A stretch of DNA of 64,000 nt, taken from assembly GCA_964017065.1 (NCBI GenBank), contig OZ024783.1:11064885-11128884 (forward strand), read 5' to 3'. The notes under the pieces were generated by a model that saw only the letters and a list, made by a program, of their open reading frames with translations, had not been told where the DNA came from and ran no database searches. The DNA is from Haliclona indistincta (Eukaryota; Porifera; Demospongiae; Haplosclerida; Chalinidae). Positions 1 through 11,761 of this stretch are shown piece by piece; the first letter of the stretch is position 1; each line of letters opens with the position of its first letter. A program made the position numbers and the translations under genes.

Positions 1-101
1 AGTGGCACAAATACATAACAGCAAAAAAGAAAATAAATAATAAAAAGAACAAGAAAGAAAGAGAACAGAAAGACAGAGGAGTGAAAAGGGGAGGAGGGAG
101 G

Positions 102-244
102 GAGAATTAAAAATGGAAGTAACGTGGACGAGCCAGACTGAACTGGTCACGCCTATACATACCACCGGCATGGGGAGACCAACGGCATGAGGAGTGGCCA
201 CTCGTTTATTAACCGCGTCTAATAATTGCATTATAAACGCTCAA
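102..244. repeat. 143-bp direct repeat, left copy
   Basis: This segment is identical base for base to 5753-5895. Sequence outside the repeat differs on both sides. It could be a terminal direct repeat of a non-autonomous element or the end of a truncated tandem duplication. It does not begin TG or end CA, and I see no target-site duplication next to it. Positions 1-101 upstream are an A/G-rich low-complexity stretch with no gene. Confidence 0.85.
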
Positions 245-2084
245 TTAATAATCATCGTGGCCTAAATGCACAGTTACACATATTCGATACCTCCGACACC
301 GTAATACGGAAGAGGTAGGGTTGTAGTTACCGCAAGGGACACTCCCCAGTGCCAGTCTCCCGTACACACGGGGCAACAACTCTCTCTCCACCACGGAGAG
401 CCCACTGCCATCTTATAGGCAGGACACCAACTCTCCACCACAAGGATGAGAGCCCACTGCCACCTTATAGGCAGGACACCACAAACAACCTAATCTCCCA
501 CACCACAAGTGGGGCCACTACACATAAAACAACAGGGGGAGTGTATGCCGACCCACGGCACCGATGCCCAAAACACTCCCCCAAAACCGAAGGTAACCAA
601 CCACCTCCAATCCTGCTCATGATCCTGAAACCCCATCAACTCTCTCTGAGAAAAGGAAAAAACTGAGAAGAAGAAACAACATGTTCTGGAGACCAATAAG
701 TAATCAAACCACCATTAGTCACAACAGTACAGCAAACAATCAAGTACAAATAAGCCATCACTCGTACAGACAAAGACAAAGCAACGAGGAAGACACAGCT
801 AGTACAAACTAAGTCAAATAAGACCTAGCTAGCTCAGACCAGGACAAGATACTATCGATAAAAGGGGATGAATGAAAGTAAAGATCGCGCAATACCCAAA
901 CAGGTCTCACTGATCACCCAGAGAGCATAGCCCCCACAGTTGAGTTATCAGAATGAACATGCAAACCCAGCCAGCACATCCCCAAAAACAGCAACAGTAG
1001 AATCAACCCATGATGAATCCCACTGAAAGCTAAACCAACCAGGAGCGAAGTAACCACCACAAACATAAATACCAGACGCCTCAGTGAAAACCTGATGACG
1101 AACACTAAGGCTACACAACCAGCCACATGCAAACAGGCTGTAGCAAGCAATAAAGTATGCCACCAACATGCAGAACAATGAAGTATAAATTATTGTAACA
1201 GCACAACTATGGCATATACTGATACAACTATAGACAAGAATCAGCGAACCGCAAGTCCGCAACACATACTGGACAGCACAATTAAGCAATATAAATCGTA
1301 TAGACAAATTAATGATAAATGTAGAGCAAGACACAGCACAGCTAATGCAAGCAATGCATACTATATAAACCAGAAACAACACACATGTACGTGTAGCACA
1401 ACTCAGCACAAGTAAAACAGCCAAACAATAAATATTGAATACAGCCAGTGCAAGCAACAATGAACATGTAGCGCAAACAATACTGCACCGCACATGCGCA
1501 GCACATAACAGACAAATAAGATAGTGCAACACCCAGCACAACCAGGCACATACCACATAGCCAAGAAACAATACACATGTAGAGAAACACAATAGGAAAC
1601 CACCCAGTGCAACACCTACCACAGCGCACGCAATGCTTAACATAATATTATAGGCAAGAATGAAATGCAGTACAACACATACCGCACTGTGCAAACAATG
1701 CCTAATTCAACATATAGACAGACACAACACATACTGCACAGTGTAAGCAAAGCATAACATATAGACAAGAAACCAATAATAATTATAGTACAACCCATAC
1801 CGCACAACGCAAGCAATCCTTAACGTATACATGTAGACGAGAAAAACGTACGGAGCAACACCTACCGCCCCACCACAAGCAATGCTTAACGAATAGACAG
1901 AAAACAATATTATAGAGCAACACTGTACATCAACCGCAGGCAACGCATATGCAACCGAGAGACAAACAATAATTACAGCACAACACATGAAGGCACAGCG
2001 CAAGCAACTAACACAAAGACAATAAATAGCCACAACTACAGCACAAAGCGTAGAACACACAACTATAGAGCAACACATACTGCC

Positions 2085-2425
2085 CAGTGTTAACAATATA
2101 GAGAGGAAACAACATAGTCCAGCAGGTAACCCATACAGCATTGAGTTGGCAACGCAGAAAGGAAACAACATAAACTAGCAGGCAAAGCATACCGAAGGCA
2201 AAGCATTGTAAAGAGGAACAACATACCTCTGCAGGCAGCCTATCTAGCATTGTGCTAGCAATGTAGAGAGGAAACAACATAGGCTAGCAGGCAAAGCATA
2301 CCGCATCAAGCTAGCAATGTAGAGAGGAAACAACATACCTCTGCAGGCATGCAGCCTTGTGCTAGCAATGTAGAAAGGAAACAACATAGACTGGCAGGCA
2401 AAGCATACAGCAATGTGATAGCAAA
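2085..2425. repeat. Minisatellite of about 65-bp units
   Basis: Four to five imperfect tandem copies share the phrases gctagcaatgtagagagg, aaacaacatacctctgcagg and caggcaaagcatacc. Units alternate in length, so this looks like a diverged higher-order array inside the larger repetitive block. Confidence 0.7.
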
Positions 2426-2929
2426 ATGGGAGAGGAGAGTAAAGAAACTTAAGTACCAACATGAAACAGAAGGTGAAGTAAACAATGCCTATCGGGTGTA
2501 TACTAATAAGCAAAATGCCAACAACATTAATAGAAACAGCAACTAAATGCCACATGGACAGGAACCAAGGAATAGATACCACTGACACACTGCACAATTA
2601 AGCAATGCGAACAGGAAGCAGACAAATAAAGCACATAACATAGACAAGAAACCAGCAACCACAAACCTACTGCACTGTACAAATACTGCGTACAGCACAG
2701 ACAAGTATAGAGAAGGAAACAACCCATATGATATACGGGAGATGAGGAAAATGTACCGACATACAGCGCAGCGAGAAACAGTAAGCAAACATCATGGACC
2801 GCACCGTATAAACAATGCAACACCACTAGCAGACAATGCCTACCAGTACAACTAATGTCCACACAGTCATAGAACCATGCCAAGTAACAAATTATTCTAG
2901 CACAAACCACCTATATGCAATCGACACCA

Positions 2930-3985
2930 GCGATCAGGGAACCATGAAGTGGAAAATGAATTTACAATAACTAGAGCACCACCCCAACAAGAAGTGATCA
3001 GATCAACCACAGATGTCGCCGGATGTCGAAATGTGGGTCACACCCCCGACAACTAACCTTAGAAACTAACACACATACATACGAAAGATATTAGACTCGC
3101 ATCCTATAATATGAAGACAGAAGATGCCATGCCCCACTAAAGGCAGGTTGGTGACAGCATAGGCTGAACCCCATACTCACAGAGGCCACATTACGCAACA
3201 TTACCTAAGCAAATCATATCAAAGTCACAGCAATAATTATTACGCTAAACCCAGGCAGTAAGAAACAGTCAGCAAACAACACATACCGCACTATATAAAC
3301 AATGGAGACTACACCTACAAGCAACCAGCAAAGAATGCATACTGCCAAACACCACTAGCATACACTGCTCACCACTAGCATGCTCACCACTAGCATACAA
3401 TGCTCACCACTAACAATAATACAGCAAACAACACATACTGTATAGGCAACCCAACCACTACACAGGCATATACATGAGATAAAAAAAAAAAAAAAAAAAG
3501 GCAATGCAATTAATGCCCGCCCAGTCATACAACCATGCAAATAACAACTCATTTCAGCACAAACCACCAAACCATACCGATATGCAAACAACACCCGCAA
3601 TCAGGGAACCATGAAGTGGAAAAAGTGAATTTATCTGCAAAATAAGTCGGATAGTACCGACGAATGAAAAAGGAACGCCGAGTGAAAACGTGACTCACAA
3701 CAACTAGAGCACCACTCAAAAACAAAAACAAGTGATCAGCAAAACAGAAGCCACAAGATGTTGAAGGGTGGGTCACACCGTCGAAAACCAACCAAAGAAA
3801 CTAACAGCCATACATATAAATTAGACTCACATCCTATACTAATTATGAAGACAGAAGCTTCCATGCCACACTAACGGCAGGTTGATAACAGCATAAGCAG
3901 AACCCCGTACTCACAGCGGCAACATTACGCAATATTACCCAAGCCAACTATACTCAAAGTTATAGTAACTATTAAGCTAAACCCA
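2930..3985. repeat. Imperfect internal duplication of about 350 bp
   Basis: The left copy (about 2930-3255) and right copy (about 3595-3985) share ordered blocks: gaaccatgaagtgg, gggtcacacc, gaagacagaag, ggcaggttg, acattacgca and gctaaaccca. A third partial copy of the last part is near 4289-4345. There is no coding signal. Confidence 0.7.
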
Positions 3986-5137
3986 TAAGAAGAGAAGGGG
4001 TAGTGATGTCACATATACCTACCACCAACAAAAAGGCGTCCTAGCCAGCATAGACATGATAGTAGAATGACGACTCAAAGATACTCATGTCATCTTAAGG
4101 ACATCAAGTAAGCAAGAGGCAATGAGTAACATAATGAGTAACAAACAAACCCAACACATGCTGAAGCCAGGCATGAGGTATGAGAAATAACATCAACAAC
4201 ACCAATAAATTTGGCATAGAAAATCCCCTGTAAGAAAACAACAGACAAGAAAGCCAAACCCAAAGTAAAGACGTCACACAAGCAAAGGCTATACTCAAAG
4301 TTATAGCAACTAATATGCTAAACCCAGAAGAAGAGAAGGGCTAGTGCTGCAAGCCATGCACCAAATAACGTGCATCGAACAACAGAGCCGAGCAGGAATC
4401 CCATCTCCCCGCAAGAAACGTCAGCTGAGGGGTAGCTTACAACAATGCACCCAAATGTCCCATAGTCTGATAAACGCTAAAAAGCGCCCCCCCAAAAAAC
4501 AGTCTGTCCTAGGACAGGGCTACAAACACATGAAATATGTTGCCTCACAAGAAACAGCATACCGTAGGTCCGCAACACATACTGAACAGCACAAGCAACA
4601 TATTATGGTATAGACAAATAAATACAGAGCAAGACACAGCACAGCTAAAGCAAGCAATGCATACCACATAAACAAGAAACGACACACACATGCATGTATA
4701 GCACAACTCTGCACAAATAAAACAGACAAATAACAATCATAGTGCAACATACAACAGCCAGCGCAAGAAACAATCAACCTGTAGCACAACACATACTGCA
4801 AAGCACATAACGTCGGGACAAAAATAAGACAATAGTAAACCACCTAGTGCAATACCTACCACAATCCACACCACAACCACACTACAATAACCCATAATAC
4901 ATACAGTACAAGCCGCATAACAAAACAATCGAGGTAAAGAACATATTCAGTACAATCCAGCAAACTGAGTATACTATGCGCTGGACAGCAAACCAGAAGC
5001 AGTACCCCATGTCTATTGCACACCGAAACAACAGGATGGACCAACAGTCTACAACCAAACTAACAAAGCAACATGGAGACAGAAGACACACCAACCAGTA
5101 TATCACTATATATATACTGCTCACCCAAAACACAACC

Positions 5138-5397
5138 ATGCTCAGAACACCGTGAGACAACATGCTCAGAACACTGTGAGACAATATGCTCAGAACACCT
5201 GAGACAACATGCTCAGAACACCTGAGACAACATGCTCAGAACACTGTGAGACAACATGCTCAGAACACCTGAGACAACATGCTCAGAACACTGAGAGACA
5301 ACATGCTCAGAACACTGTGAGACAACATGCTCAGAACACCTGAGACAACATGCTCAGAACACTGTGAGACAACATGCTCAGAACACCTGAGACAACA
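5138..5397. repeat. Minisatellite, 11 units of 23-25 bp
   Basis: Eleven head-to-tail units each begin atgctcagaacac and end gagacaac. Two main variants, with ctgtgagacaac or cctgagacaac, are interspersed, which suggests unequal exchange between unit types. It lies near the right end of the repetitive block. Confidence 0.95.
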
Positions 5398-5752
5398 TGC
5401 ACCAATAATACATACACAGTAAAATCCAGGCTAGCTGCGAAGCAGACACCAGTGAACAGGAGAAGAGCTCAGCCAAGAGAACTAAATACATGTACATACC
5501 AGCTCAGAAAGTCTCCCCGCTCACACAGCATCGGAAACCACACAGCACGGCATTGACGGCAAGGTACGAGGTGCCCAGGAGAACGTGGAACGAAGCCGTC
5601 CCAAACAGCAGTAGAGCCAAGAACTCCGACGAGTCATGAGCCACGTGTCACATACCATAGATGCTCATACGCGGCCAGTGGACTCAGGAGGCGCGAGCAG
5701 CAAGCAGCAGAGAAAAGGAGAAGAGGAAAACCGTTGGTTGTATTCGCCAGTA

Positions 5753-5895
5753 GAGAATTAAAAATGGAAGTAACGTGGACGAGCCAGACTGAACTGGTCA
5801 CGCCTATACATACCACCGGCATGGGGAGACCAACGGCATGAGGAGTGGCCACTCGTTTATTAACCGCGTCTAATAATTGCATTATAAACGCTCAA
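5753..5895. repeat. 143-bp direct repeat, right copy
   Basis: Identical to 102-244 at a fixed offset of 5651 bp. Immediately to its right begins the 3' part of a membrane-family gene (5896-6147), so the repeat marks the junction where that gene lost its 5' part. The short minus-strand frame crossing the copy (5634-5882) has no recognisable family and is probably incidental. Confidence 0.85.
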
Positions 5896-6147
5896 ATAAC
5901 ACTAGTCACAGCTGGTTCAACATTATCTCTTCCAGCACCAATATCCTCTACTAATGAAAAACGAGTATTATCATTCATGACATATGGATCTTTTTACTAT
6001 AATATATTGTACAGTACCGTGCTCTTTCCTTGGTGGTCTTTTAGAAAAATAAACGGCAAAGAAGATGACAACAAGGAGAATGACAAAGAAGATGATGACG
6101 GCAATGGAGAGTATAGAAGAATAAGAGGAACATCAATACCGATATGA
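5896..6147 (+). pseudogene. 3' fragment of 5-TM family gene
   Basis: The frame encodes about 83 residues matching the C-terminal end of the family member at 9407-10294. It has the last hydrophobic segment, the ILYSTVLFPWWSF motif, then a charged Lys/Asp/Glu tail ending in RRIRGTSIPI, which is nearly the same ending as the paralogue (RRMRGTSIPI). Everything upstream of this segment is missing and replaced at 5895/5896 by the 143-bp repeat. No start codon belongs to it, so I treat it as a truncated relic. Confidence 0.8.
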
Positions 6148-6594
6148 TTCAAAGATGGACTCAAGTGATATCGTACATGTACTTTTGTCCGTTGTGGTCT
6201 GTACTATGTCTCATGTATTAGAAATAACCTGTTGCACAAAGTGCCTGTACCAATTCTCACATCTGCTGTACAGCAAGACCACAGTGACAAGCATGTGATG
6301 CATAGTTGTGTTTGATGTTGTTTTGTAACAAGCAAGCGCATGCATGTTGTAAAACACATTATTGTAAAGCAAATGGAGCTAATGTAAGTAGTGTATTAAG
6401 CTGTGCCATAAATAATAAACAAAGGAAAGAGACAAAAACAAAATAAACAAGGAAATAAAAGAAAAAGAAGAAGAAAAGAATAAATAGTGCACTAGGTATT
6501 GTACAGTTCGGGAATCATAGCCATCAGTCATCTGAGTGACATATCTCCATTTAGTCCTGGATCCACGCAAGCATAGGATTGTGGCTGCTTTACT

Positions 6595-6775
6595 GGCTAT
6601 AGGCTGGTATTGACAGAGAGTCCATTATAATGTTCAGCCACTGATGTAGAGATACACGGTCTATTATCTAGTCAATCATGTTACCATTTTCTTGTTGGTT
6701 TACATTGTGGACCAATGGTAAATTTCTTCATCCTACATCCATTTGATTTCAATATAAATGTTTTAAATTTTCACT
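6595..6775. mobile_element. Half copy of an inverted-repeat MITE
   Basis: Matches the right half of the element at 17551-17844. Shared phrases are cagccactgatgtag, catgttacca/ctatt, cttgttggttta, gtggaccantggta and atttcttcatcc. The left arm of the palindrome is absent here, so this is a one-ended, degraded copy. Confidence 0.6.
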
Positions 6776-7477
6776 TTACTACACATAAAGATTCGTCTAT
6801 GGTATTTGAGTAATACACTTCATCAGGTCACAAGTGCCTACAGCAACTATGTCATAATGTTATGTAACTCGTTATTCATTAGCAGCTTATTCTATAATAC
6901 TGAAAGGGTAAGTATCGGCAAAAACTTTTTCTTGAGTTTATTGTATGTTTTTGTAGGTATAGGTCCCTAAAAACTCCCTCCAAAGTTTTACTTCCAAAAA
7001 AGTATTTTTTCATGAGATATGAGCTGCCAAAACAGCACTTTTAAAACACTTCCTGTGGTGGGCGGGGCTTATGCGTGACATAGATGGGGGAACCTGTTGC
7101 GCGGTAGCAATGCTGGTAATGTATGCAGACAGCAGTGGAGACAGCGTTTACCAAGTTCCCTAAGATGTAACAGTGAGTCTTCTCTAATATGGAGTGCCAA
7201 TACATTGTCTAGAAGTGTTACAAGGGTTCAGAGACACTGTAGCACTCTGCAATACTAGCCTACAACAGTACCATATAAACTGATCATCAAAATGCAGGAT
7301 TTCAGCAGTGATGGTGAGTTTGACAGACTGTTAGATGCATCATGGTAAGTTCATTGTCAGCAAAATACAAATAACAACCTGCTGGCTGATGCATGATGGT
7401 TTTGTAATGTTCCTTCTATGCCAGCACGTGGGAGCTAGAGTGTGCTTGAATTGTATCACTGATGCCTCTGCTGAGCT

Positions 7478-7565
7478 AGTGTGTGACAGTATCTACAGTA
7501 TAATGTAACTATGTAACACACTCTTTCTCTATAGTTACATTATACTGTAGATACTGTCACACACT
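7478..7565. repeat. Perfect 35-bp inverted repeat, 18-nt loop
   Basis: The arms at 7478-7512 and 7531-7565 are exact reverse complements (arm starts agtgtgtgacagtatc and ends aatgtaactat). The spacer is 18 nt. It lies about 140 bp upstream of the broken fibrinogen-related gene. Perfection over 35 bp points to a recent origin or gene conversion between arms. Confidence 0.9.
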
Positions 7566-7703
7566 TATAGTGCTATTATGTTCTTTCATCAACATAGTAT
7601 AACAAAATATGCTACATCAACATTACCAACCTATGCTATAGATATCTGATAATACACTCAGTGCTAACATAATGCAGACATCTCAATAGTAGATGATACT
7701 AGG

Positions 7704-8672
7704 ATGATGGAAGCTACTCTACTTGCTGTAGTGAGTGCAATTCTGACAGTGTGTGTTGTTAGTGAGTTTACTCCTGTTGTCTACGAGATCACATCAACTT
7801 CACAATGTGATCAGCAGATACAATTCAACTATGATCAACGGTTGATGAATTCTCTAAAGATAGTCCATCAGCAGCTAGCTCCTCCAGGATGCAACCCTCC
7901 TCGAACATGTAGAGATGTTCTTAGCTGAAACTCATCTGCCTCCTCAGGCTACTATACCAGATCCAGGCTGCCAATGGCTCAGCTGTACAGGTCTACTGTG
8001 ACATGGAGGGGACCAACTGTGGAGGAGAGGGAGGCTGGATGAGAGTGGCTCATCTCAACATGACTGACCCATCCAGTCAGTGTCCTGATGGCTTCAAACT
8101 AGTGACTGCTAACAATGTGAGGTTCTGTACTAGAAATACCAGCAGTGCAGGATGTCGAATCATCGCTGTTGAATCATTTGGAATGCCTTACTCTCAAGTT
8201 TGTGGTTATGCTCGAGGATATTCATATCGCTCTCCAGGAGCATTTGAAAATGGGCCCAATGTGTTACTCAGTGGTAACTATGTTGATGGTGTCTCGATAA
8301 CCTATGGCACACCACCTACTCACATATGGACCTATGCTGCTGGCTTTGTTGAGGTTTGACAACTCTCCAGCAAATTTATTCAACTGTCCATGCAAAGCTA
8401 TGATAGATGTGAACACCCTTCCTGGGTTTGTGGACAGTGACTACTACTGTGAGTCTGGTGCTCTTCGCGAAGAACCGATTTGGTACACTAACGACACTCT
8501 CTGGGATGGTATGCAGTGTGGAGGAGTGGAGGGACCTTGCTGTGGACTGCCCTGGTTCCACATGAACTTATCAATGTCGACTGCTGCCACTATCACTACA
8601 CGTGTCTGTATGAACGAAGACACAACTAATGAAGATCTCGGTATCGAACAGTTTGAACTCTACGTTCAATAA
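7704..8672 (+). pseudogene. Fibrinogen-related secreted protein, broken
   Basis: The translation starts with a plausible signal peptide (MMEATLLAVVSAILTVCVV). It then shows a fibrinogen-like N-terminal signature: CRD...SGYY, NGSAVQVYCDM and GGWMRVAHLNMTD, followed by further conserved Cys, HIWTYAAGF, NCPC, DYYC and LWDGMQCGG. The family is normally an extracellular recognition protein with disulfide-bonded FReD-like folds. Three lesions break it: a TGA at 7926-7928, a frame change near 7955-7965 (frame of SGYY to frame of NGSAV) and a compensating +1 change near 8350-8356. The gaps are far too short to be introns. AATAAA follows near 8827. Sequencing errors cannot be excluded, but three lesions favour a pseudogene. 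Confidence 0.75.
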
Positions 8673-9406
8673 AACTTGCTTGCATAATATTTTCGTGACA
8701 AATGGACCTATTAGCATGTGTTTTGTGTAAAGTATGTTGTTTTATTTGTTATGCATACATGTAGTTGTCAGTCTTAGGTATGTTAGAGCTGACTGATAAA
8801 AGTAGTATGTATTCCTTGAGTGGTCAAATAAATTTAATATCAAACTGCTAAAATGCTTGGGACAAACACTACACTTGTAAATCCAACATTTGGGACTTTC
8901 GACAGTGAGTTTGAAGAGTGCGGGGTATATAATTTTGAAGACACATAATTATTTATAGAAGGTGAGGTCATCTATGTAATATCAAACTTGAATAAGTAAC
9001 ATTACATACACAGTACTCAATCTAGAGCATAAAATTTTAATAGCACAACAACGAGCAAGTGAAATTACTGTTAACATCTTTTGGAAAATTTTACAAAAAC
9101 AACCACAGCTCATCTATAATGATGCCTGTGAGTACGAGAAGGATGTTTTTGCAATCACTAGCCAAAAGTTTTACATTTCATGCTATTTATTTTTCATTAA
9201 AAACCACTTGTAATGTTATTTTGTTGCATATCGAAACTACAAAATTGGCTAACTGCCAAAAACAGGATTGCACTGAAAAACATAATCATTAATTACAGTA
9301 TTTATAAAGCACAGTGAGCAGTATTTAACAGTCAACACAGAGAGACTACACTTCAGGTTGAACGAGTTTTTGCGGGTCTAAGAACTTCTACTACTACCAC
9401 AAGACA
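8673..9406. other. Spacer with segment duplicated at 11121-11368
   Basis: No gene is seen. About 8881-9177 is repeated, with divergence, at about 11121-11368; both contain atccaacatttgggacttt, tacatacac, gagcaagtgaaat and gccaaaagttttacat. This shows that spacer DNA was copied along with the family genes. Confidence 0.7.
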
Positions 9407-10294
9407 ATGAAGGTGACTGGACAGACGTACAGCTACTACTTCACAAGAGAGTATTTACCGCCATCCATCTTCTTCATCTTGAGCATAGTAGTAACGCTCC
9501 TTCTTATTCCGGTACAACTGAAGCTCAAACGTAGCCCTATATTAAAGTGATATTTCAAGACAGAATTCTTGATAAAATATGTTTTCAGCACTATGCTGAA
9601 CAAACACAAAGATGGAAATGGAAAAACGGTTTACACTATATTGAACTACAAAGTTCCAAGAAGATACGAGGTCATGATGCTAGCTATGTCGCTTTCTCTG
9701 ATAGGACTTGCAGGAACATCGTTTTGGAATGCTTTTCTATTTGATAAATCTTACATTTGCAGCTCTGATCCGAAATTAGCTTGCTTTCCTACACAGCCAA
9801 ATATAACTACTCCACACTTGGACTGCTCTGACACAAGCTACTTGGAAGACAACAACATCACCTCCATCATCTGCTACCGGTTTGCGTACAAAATAACCAA
9901 ATCTGCAGGAGCTGCACTTGTCGTAATAGTAATGTATGGCCTGTTTATTACTATGCTCACTTTAATTCTTCTCAAACTCTCTAATGGAAGTGAATGGACC
10001 AAATGTCATGCAGTGCGGACTGTAGCTTTTCAGACCACTATAGTAGTGCTGATAGCCGTGTACATAGGTGTTTTAGCATATTTATTTCCAACTGCAGGAC
10101 ATTACACCATTGAAAAAAGAATATTTACAATTGCAGGAAATGTATTTGTACTTTATACAATACTATACAGCACAGTGCTCTTTCCATGGTGGTCCTTTAA
10201 AAAGATGAAAGACAACGAAGAAGTCGATAAGGACAATAATGAAGAGATCAATGGAGAATATAGAAGAATGAGAGGTACATCAATACCGATATGA
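9407..10294 (+). pseudogene. 5-TM family member with one in-frame TGA
   Basis: From ATG 9407 the frame runs 295 codons to TGA 10294 with a single internal stop, TGA at 9548-9550 (codon 48). Downstream and upstream parts are collinear with the paralogue at 11762 (TGQxYSYYFTREY, LLLIPVQL, then ILNYKVP, FWN, LACFP, LDCSDTSYLE, NNITS, PWWSF, RGTSIPI). At the stop the paralogue has Arg (CGC), so a CGA to TGA change is the simplest cause. Segments: TM1 about residues 20-40, TM2 about 90-110, Cys/N-glycosylation loop, TM3, TM4, TM5, acidic tail. It may be a recent pseudogene, an allele or an assembly error. Its function is unknown. Confidence 0.75.
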
Positions 10295-10769
10295 GTCAGA
10301 GAAGATCCTTAATGATACAGTGTGGTAGCCAATAGCTATGTGACTAACTTCTGACAATGACTAGTCATTTTTAATGCTAATATTTTGTGTTACATAGCTG
10401 CAAACCGCTTTTTGATTTTTCTTGCATACATGCATTTTTGAACATTTTAATTTAAAGCTGAACGATAGTAGTAGTGAATTTATTCAAGACACAAAAATCA
10501 ATTTAATTATTTTATACAATGTATAATAATTGTACCAGTAACAACGTCACGAGTGCACATAAAAAGCATTGCAGTTGCATTAGTTTGAGTTTATAAACTA
10601 TTCATCAAGCAATGCAGACTGTATAGCATGGTAGCTTGTTGATACAGCAGACGTGAGCGTTGATACAGATACAGTTTTGTACATTACAGTACAAAAACAG
10701 GACAGACAAGTCTATACACAAAGTATAAGTACAATATCACGGCATCTGTATGAAGTGTTTGCATTTTCT

Positions 10770-11079
10770 CAGACTCATAATTATCGGTATAAATGCTCCT
10801 CTTACTCTTCTATACACTTTACTGTTTTCCTCAGCACTTCTTTATCATTGTCCTTGCTGTGGTATTCTTTGTCATTTATTTTTTAAAGAAACAATTGGCA
10901 CAACCTTAATACCTTGGTATTCTACTATGAAACCCAACAAGAAAAAAGAAGAAAACGAAGAAGAAGCAGCTAAAGAAGAAAAACACAAGCATAAACAAGA
11001 GGAAAAAAAACATGAAGATAAGAAAGTTAGAGAGCAAGAGCACAAGAATGTCGTACGTACTCACTTGTCTGGTTTGTAG
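10770..11079 (+). pseudogene. 3' relic of 5-TM family gene with charged tail
   Basis: An open frame (first ATG 10750) carries a hydrophobic stretch, then TTLIPWYSTMK and a long Lys/Glu/His tail ending EQEHKNVVRTHLSGL. The same end (IFLPWYSTMK, then EAAKEE, EHKNDVR) is found in and behind the member at 14659-15482. The cysteine loop and first four membrane segments are missing. I therefore read it as the remains of a third gene between the members at 9407 and 11762. 10295-10769 holds nothing else that I recognise. Confidence 0.6.
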
Positions 11080-11761
11080 TACCATCTACATGTATAATGA
11101 ATATGAAACTGCACTTATAGATCCAACATTTGGGACTTTCAACAGAGTGGTTGAAGAGAGTGGGGTAGTTCTAGACCATAATTTGGAGGGCACATAAATT
11201 ATTCATAGAAGGTGTGGTCAATATGTAATAATAAGCTAGAGTAAGTGACTTTACATACACCTACTAGAGCATAAACTAGAATGAGCAAGTGAAATCTTAC
11301 CAAAAAAACTAATCTATGTGATGCTTGCTGGTGTCAGAAGGATGTTTTGCAATCGCCAGCCAAAAGTTTTACATACAACTTAAAATCAAAAAAAGATGAA
11401 AAATCCCCTTAACAAATAATTCATTACCTACCTCTCCTTACGTCACCAGTAGATAGCTTCATTGCTATTATTAGTTTATATAGTCATACCTTGATGGTGA
11501 AACAAATAAATTATGTGAGAAATAGTACTTTTCATCTCTGATATGATTTCAGATTCCATTCCAGTCATGTCACTGCATAGTTGATGTAGTTTCACTCAAA
11601 ACAAAGCCCACAGCTATCCTTAAAACACAGGATTATCAACAAGAATCAGCTAAGTTAATGCACGCAGCATAAAAAGAAAACCGAGCTATTACTGTGGATG
11701 ACAACTGTTTAAATAGCAGAGTTTATCAAGATCTGCAAAAGACTTTTTCTGACACAGCAAA
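11080..11761. other. Spacer with duplicated segment
   Basis: About 11121-11368 is the second copy of the spacer segment at 8881-9177. The remainder is AT-rich with no gene. Just before ATG 11762 the sequence ttttctgacacagcaaaATG resembles a splice acceptor followed by the leader GCAAAATG, so a 5'-UTR intron is possible. Confidence 0.55.

Larger units (their letters stand above)
245..5752. repeat. Repeat-built AC-rich non-coding block
   Basis: About 5.5 kb of plus-strand A/C-rich sequence made of diverged, nested repeats of short phrases such as gcacaacacatactgc, aagcaatgcat and acaagaaac. Larger repeated pieces are visible: 1245-1425 resembles 4560-4730, and 2930-3255 resembles 3595-3985. 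A 34-bp phrase is repeated at about 397-430 and 449-482, and a run of about 20 A lies at 3480-3500. Many minus-strand frames are open, but they translate to Cys/Val/Leu repeats that mirror the DNA repeat, so I call no gene. The two flanking 143-bp identical repeats suggest the whole block may be one element. Confidence 0.6.
6148..7703. other. Intergenic region with MITE half and hairpin
   Basis: I find no gene. 6398-6490 is A/G-rich low complexity. A half copy of an inverted-repeat element occupies about 6595-6775 and a perfect 35-bp inverted repeat lies at 7478-7565 (separate entries). 6900-7330 contains non-repetitive AT-rich sequence in which I see nothing further. Confidence 0.5.

Noticed and set aside
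948..2910. Long minus-strand frames rich in Cys, Val and Leu
   Set aside because: They mirror diverged AC-rich DNA repeats, overlap one another in different frames and lack any domain, so they are repeat shadows and not genes.
5138..5397. CRISPR-like array
   Set aside because: The units are contiguous with no unique spacers; it is a minisatellite in eukaryotic-type DNA.
102..5895. Calling the 143-bp repeats LTRs
   Set aside because: There are no TG...CA ends, no clear primer-binding site after the left copy and no target-site duplication.
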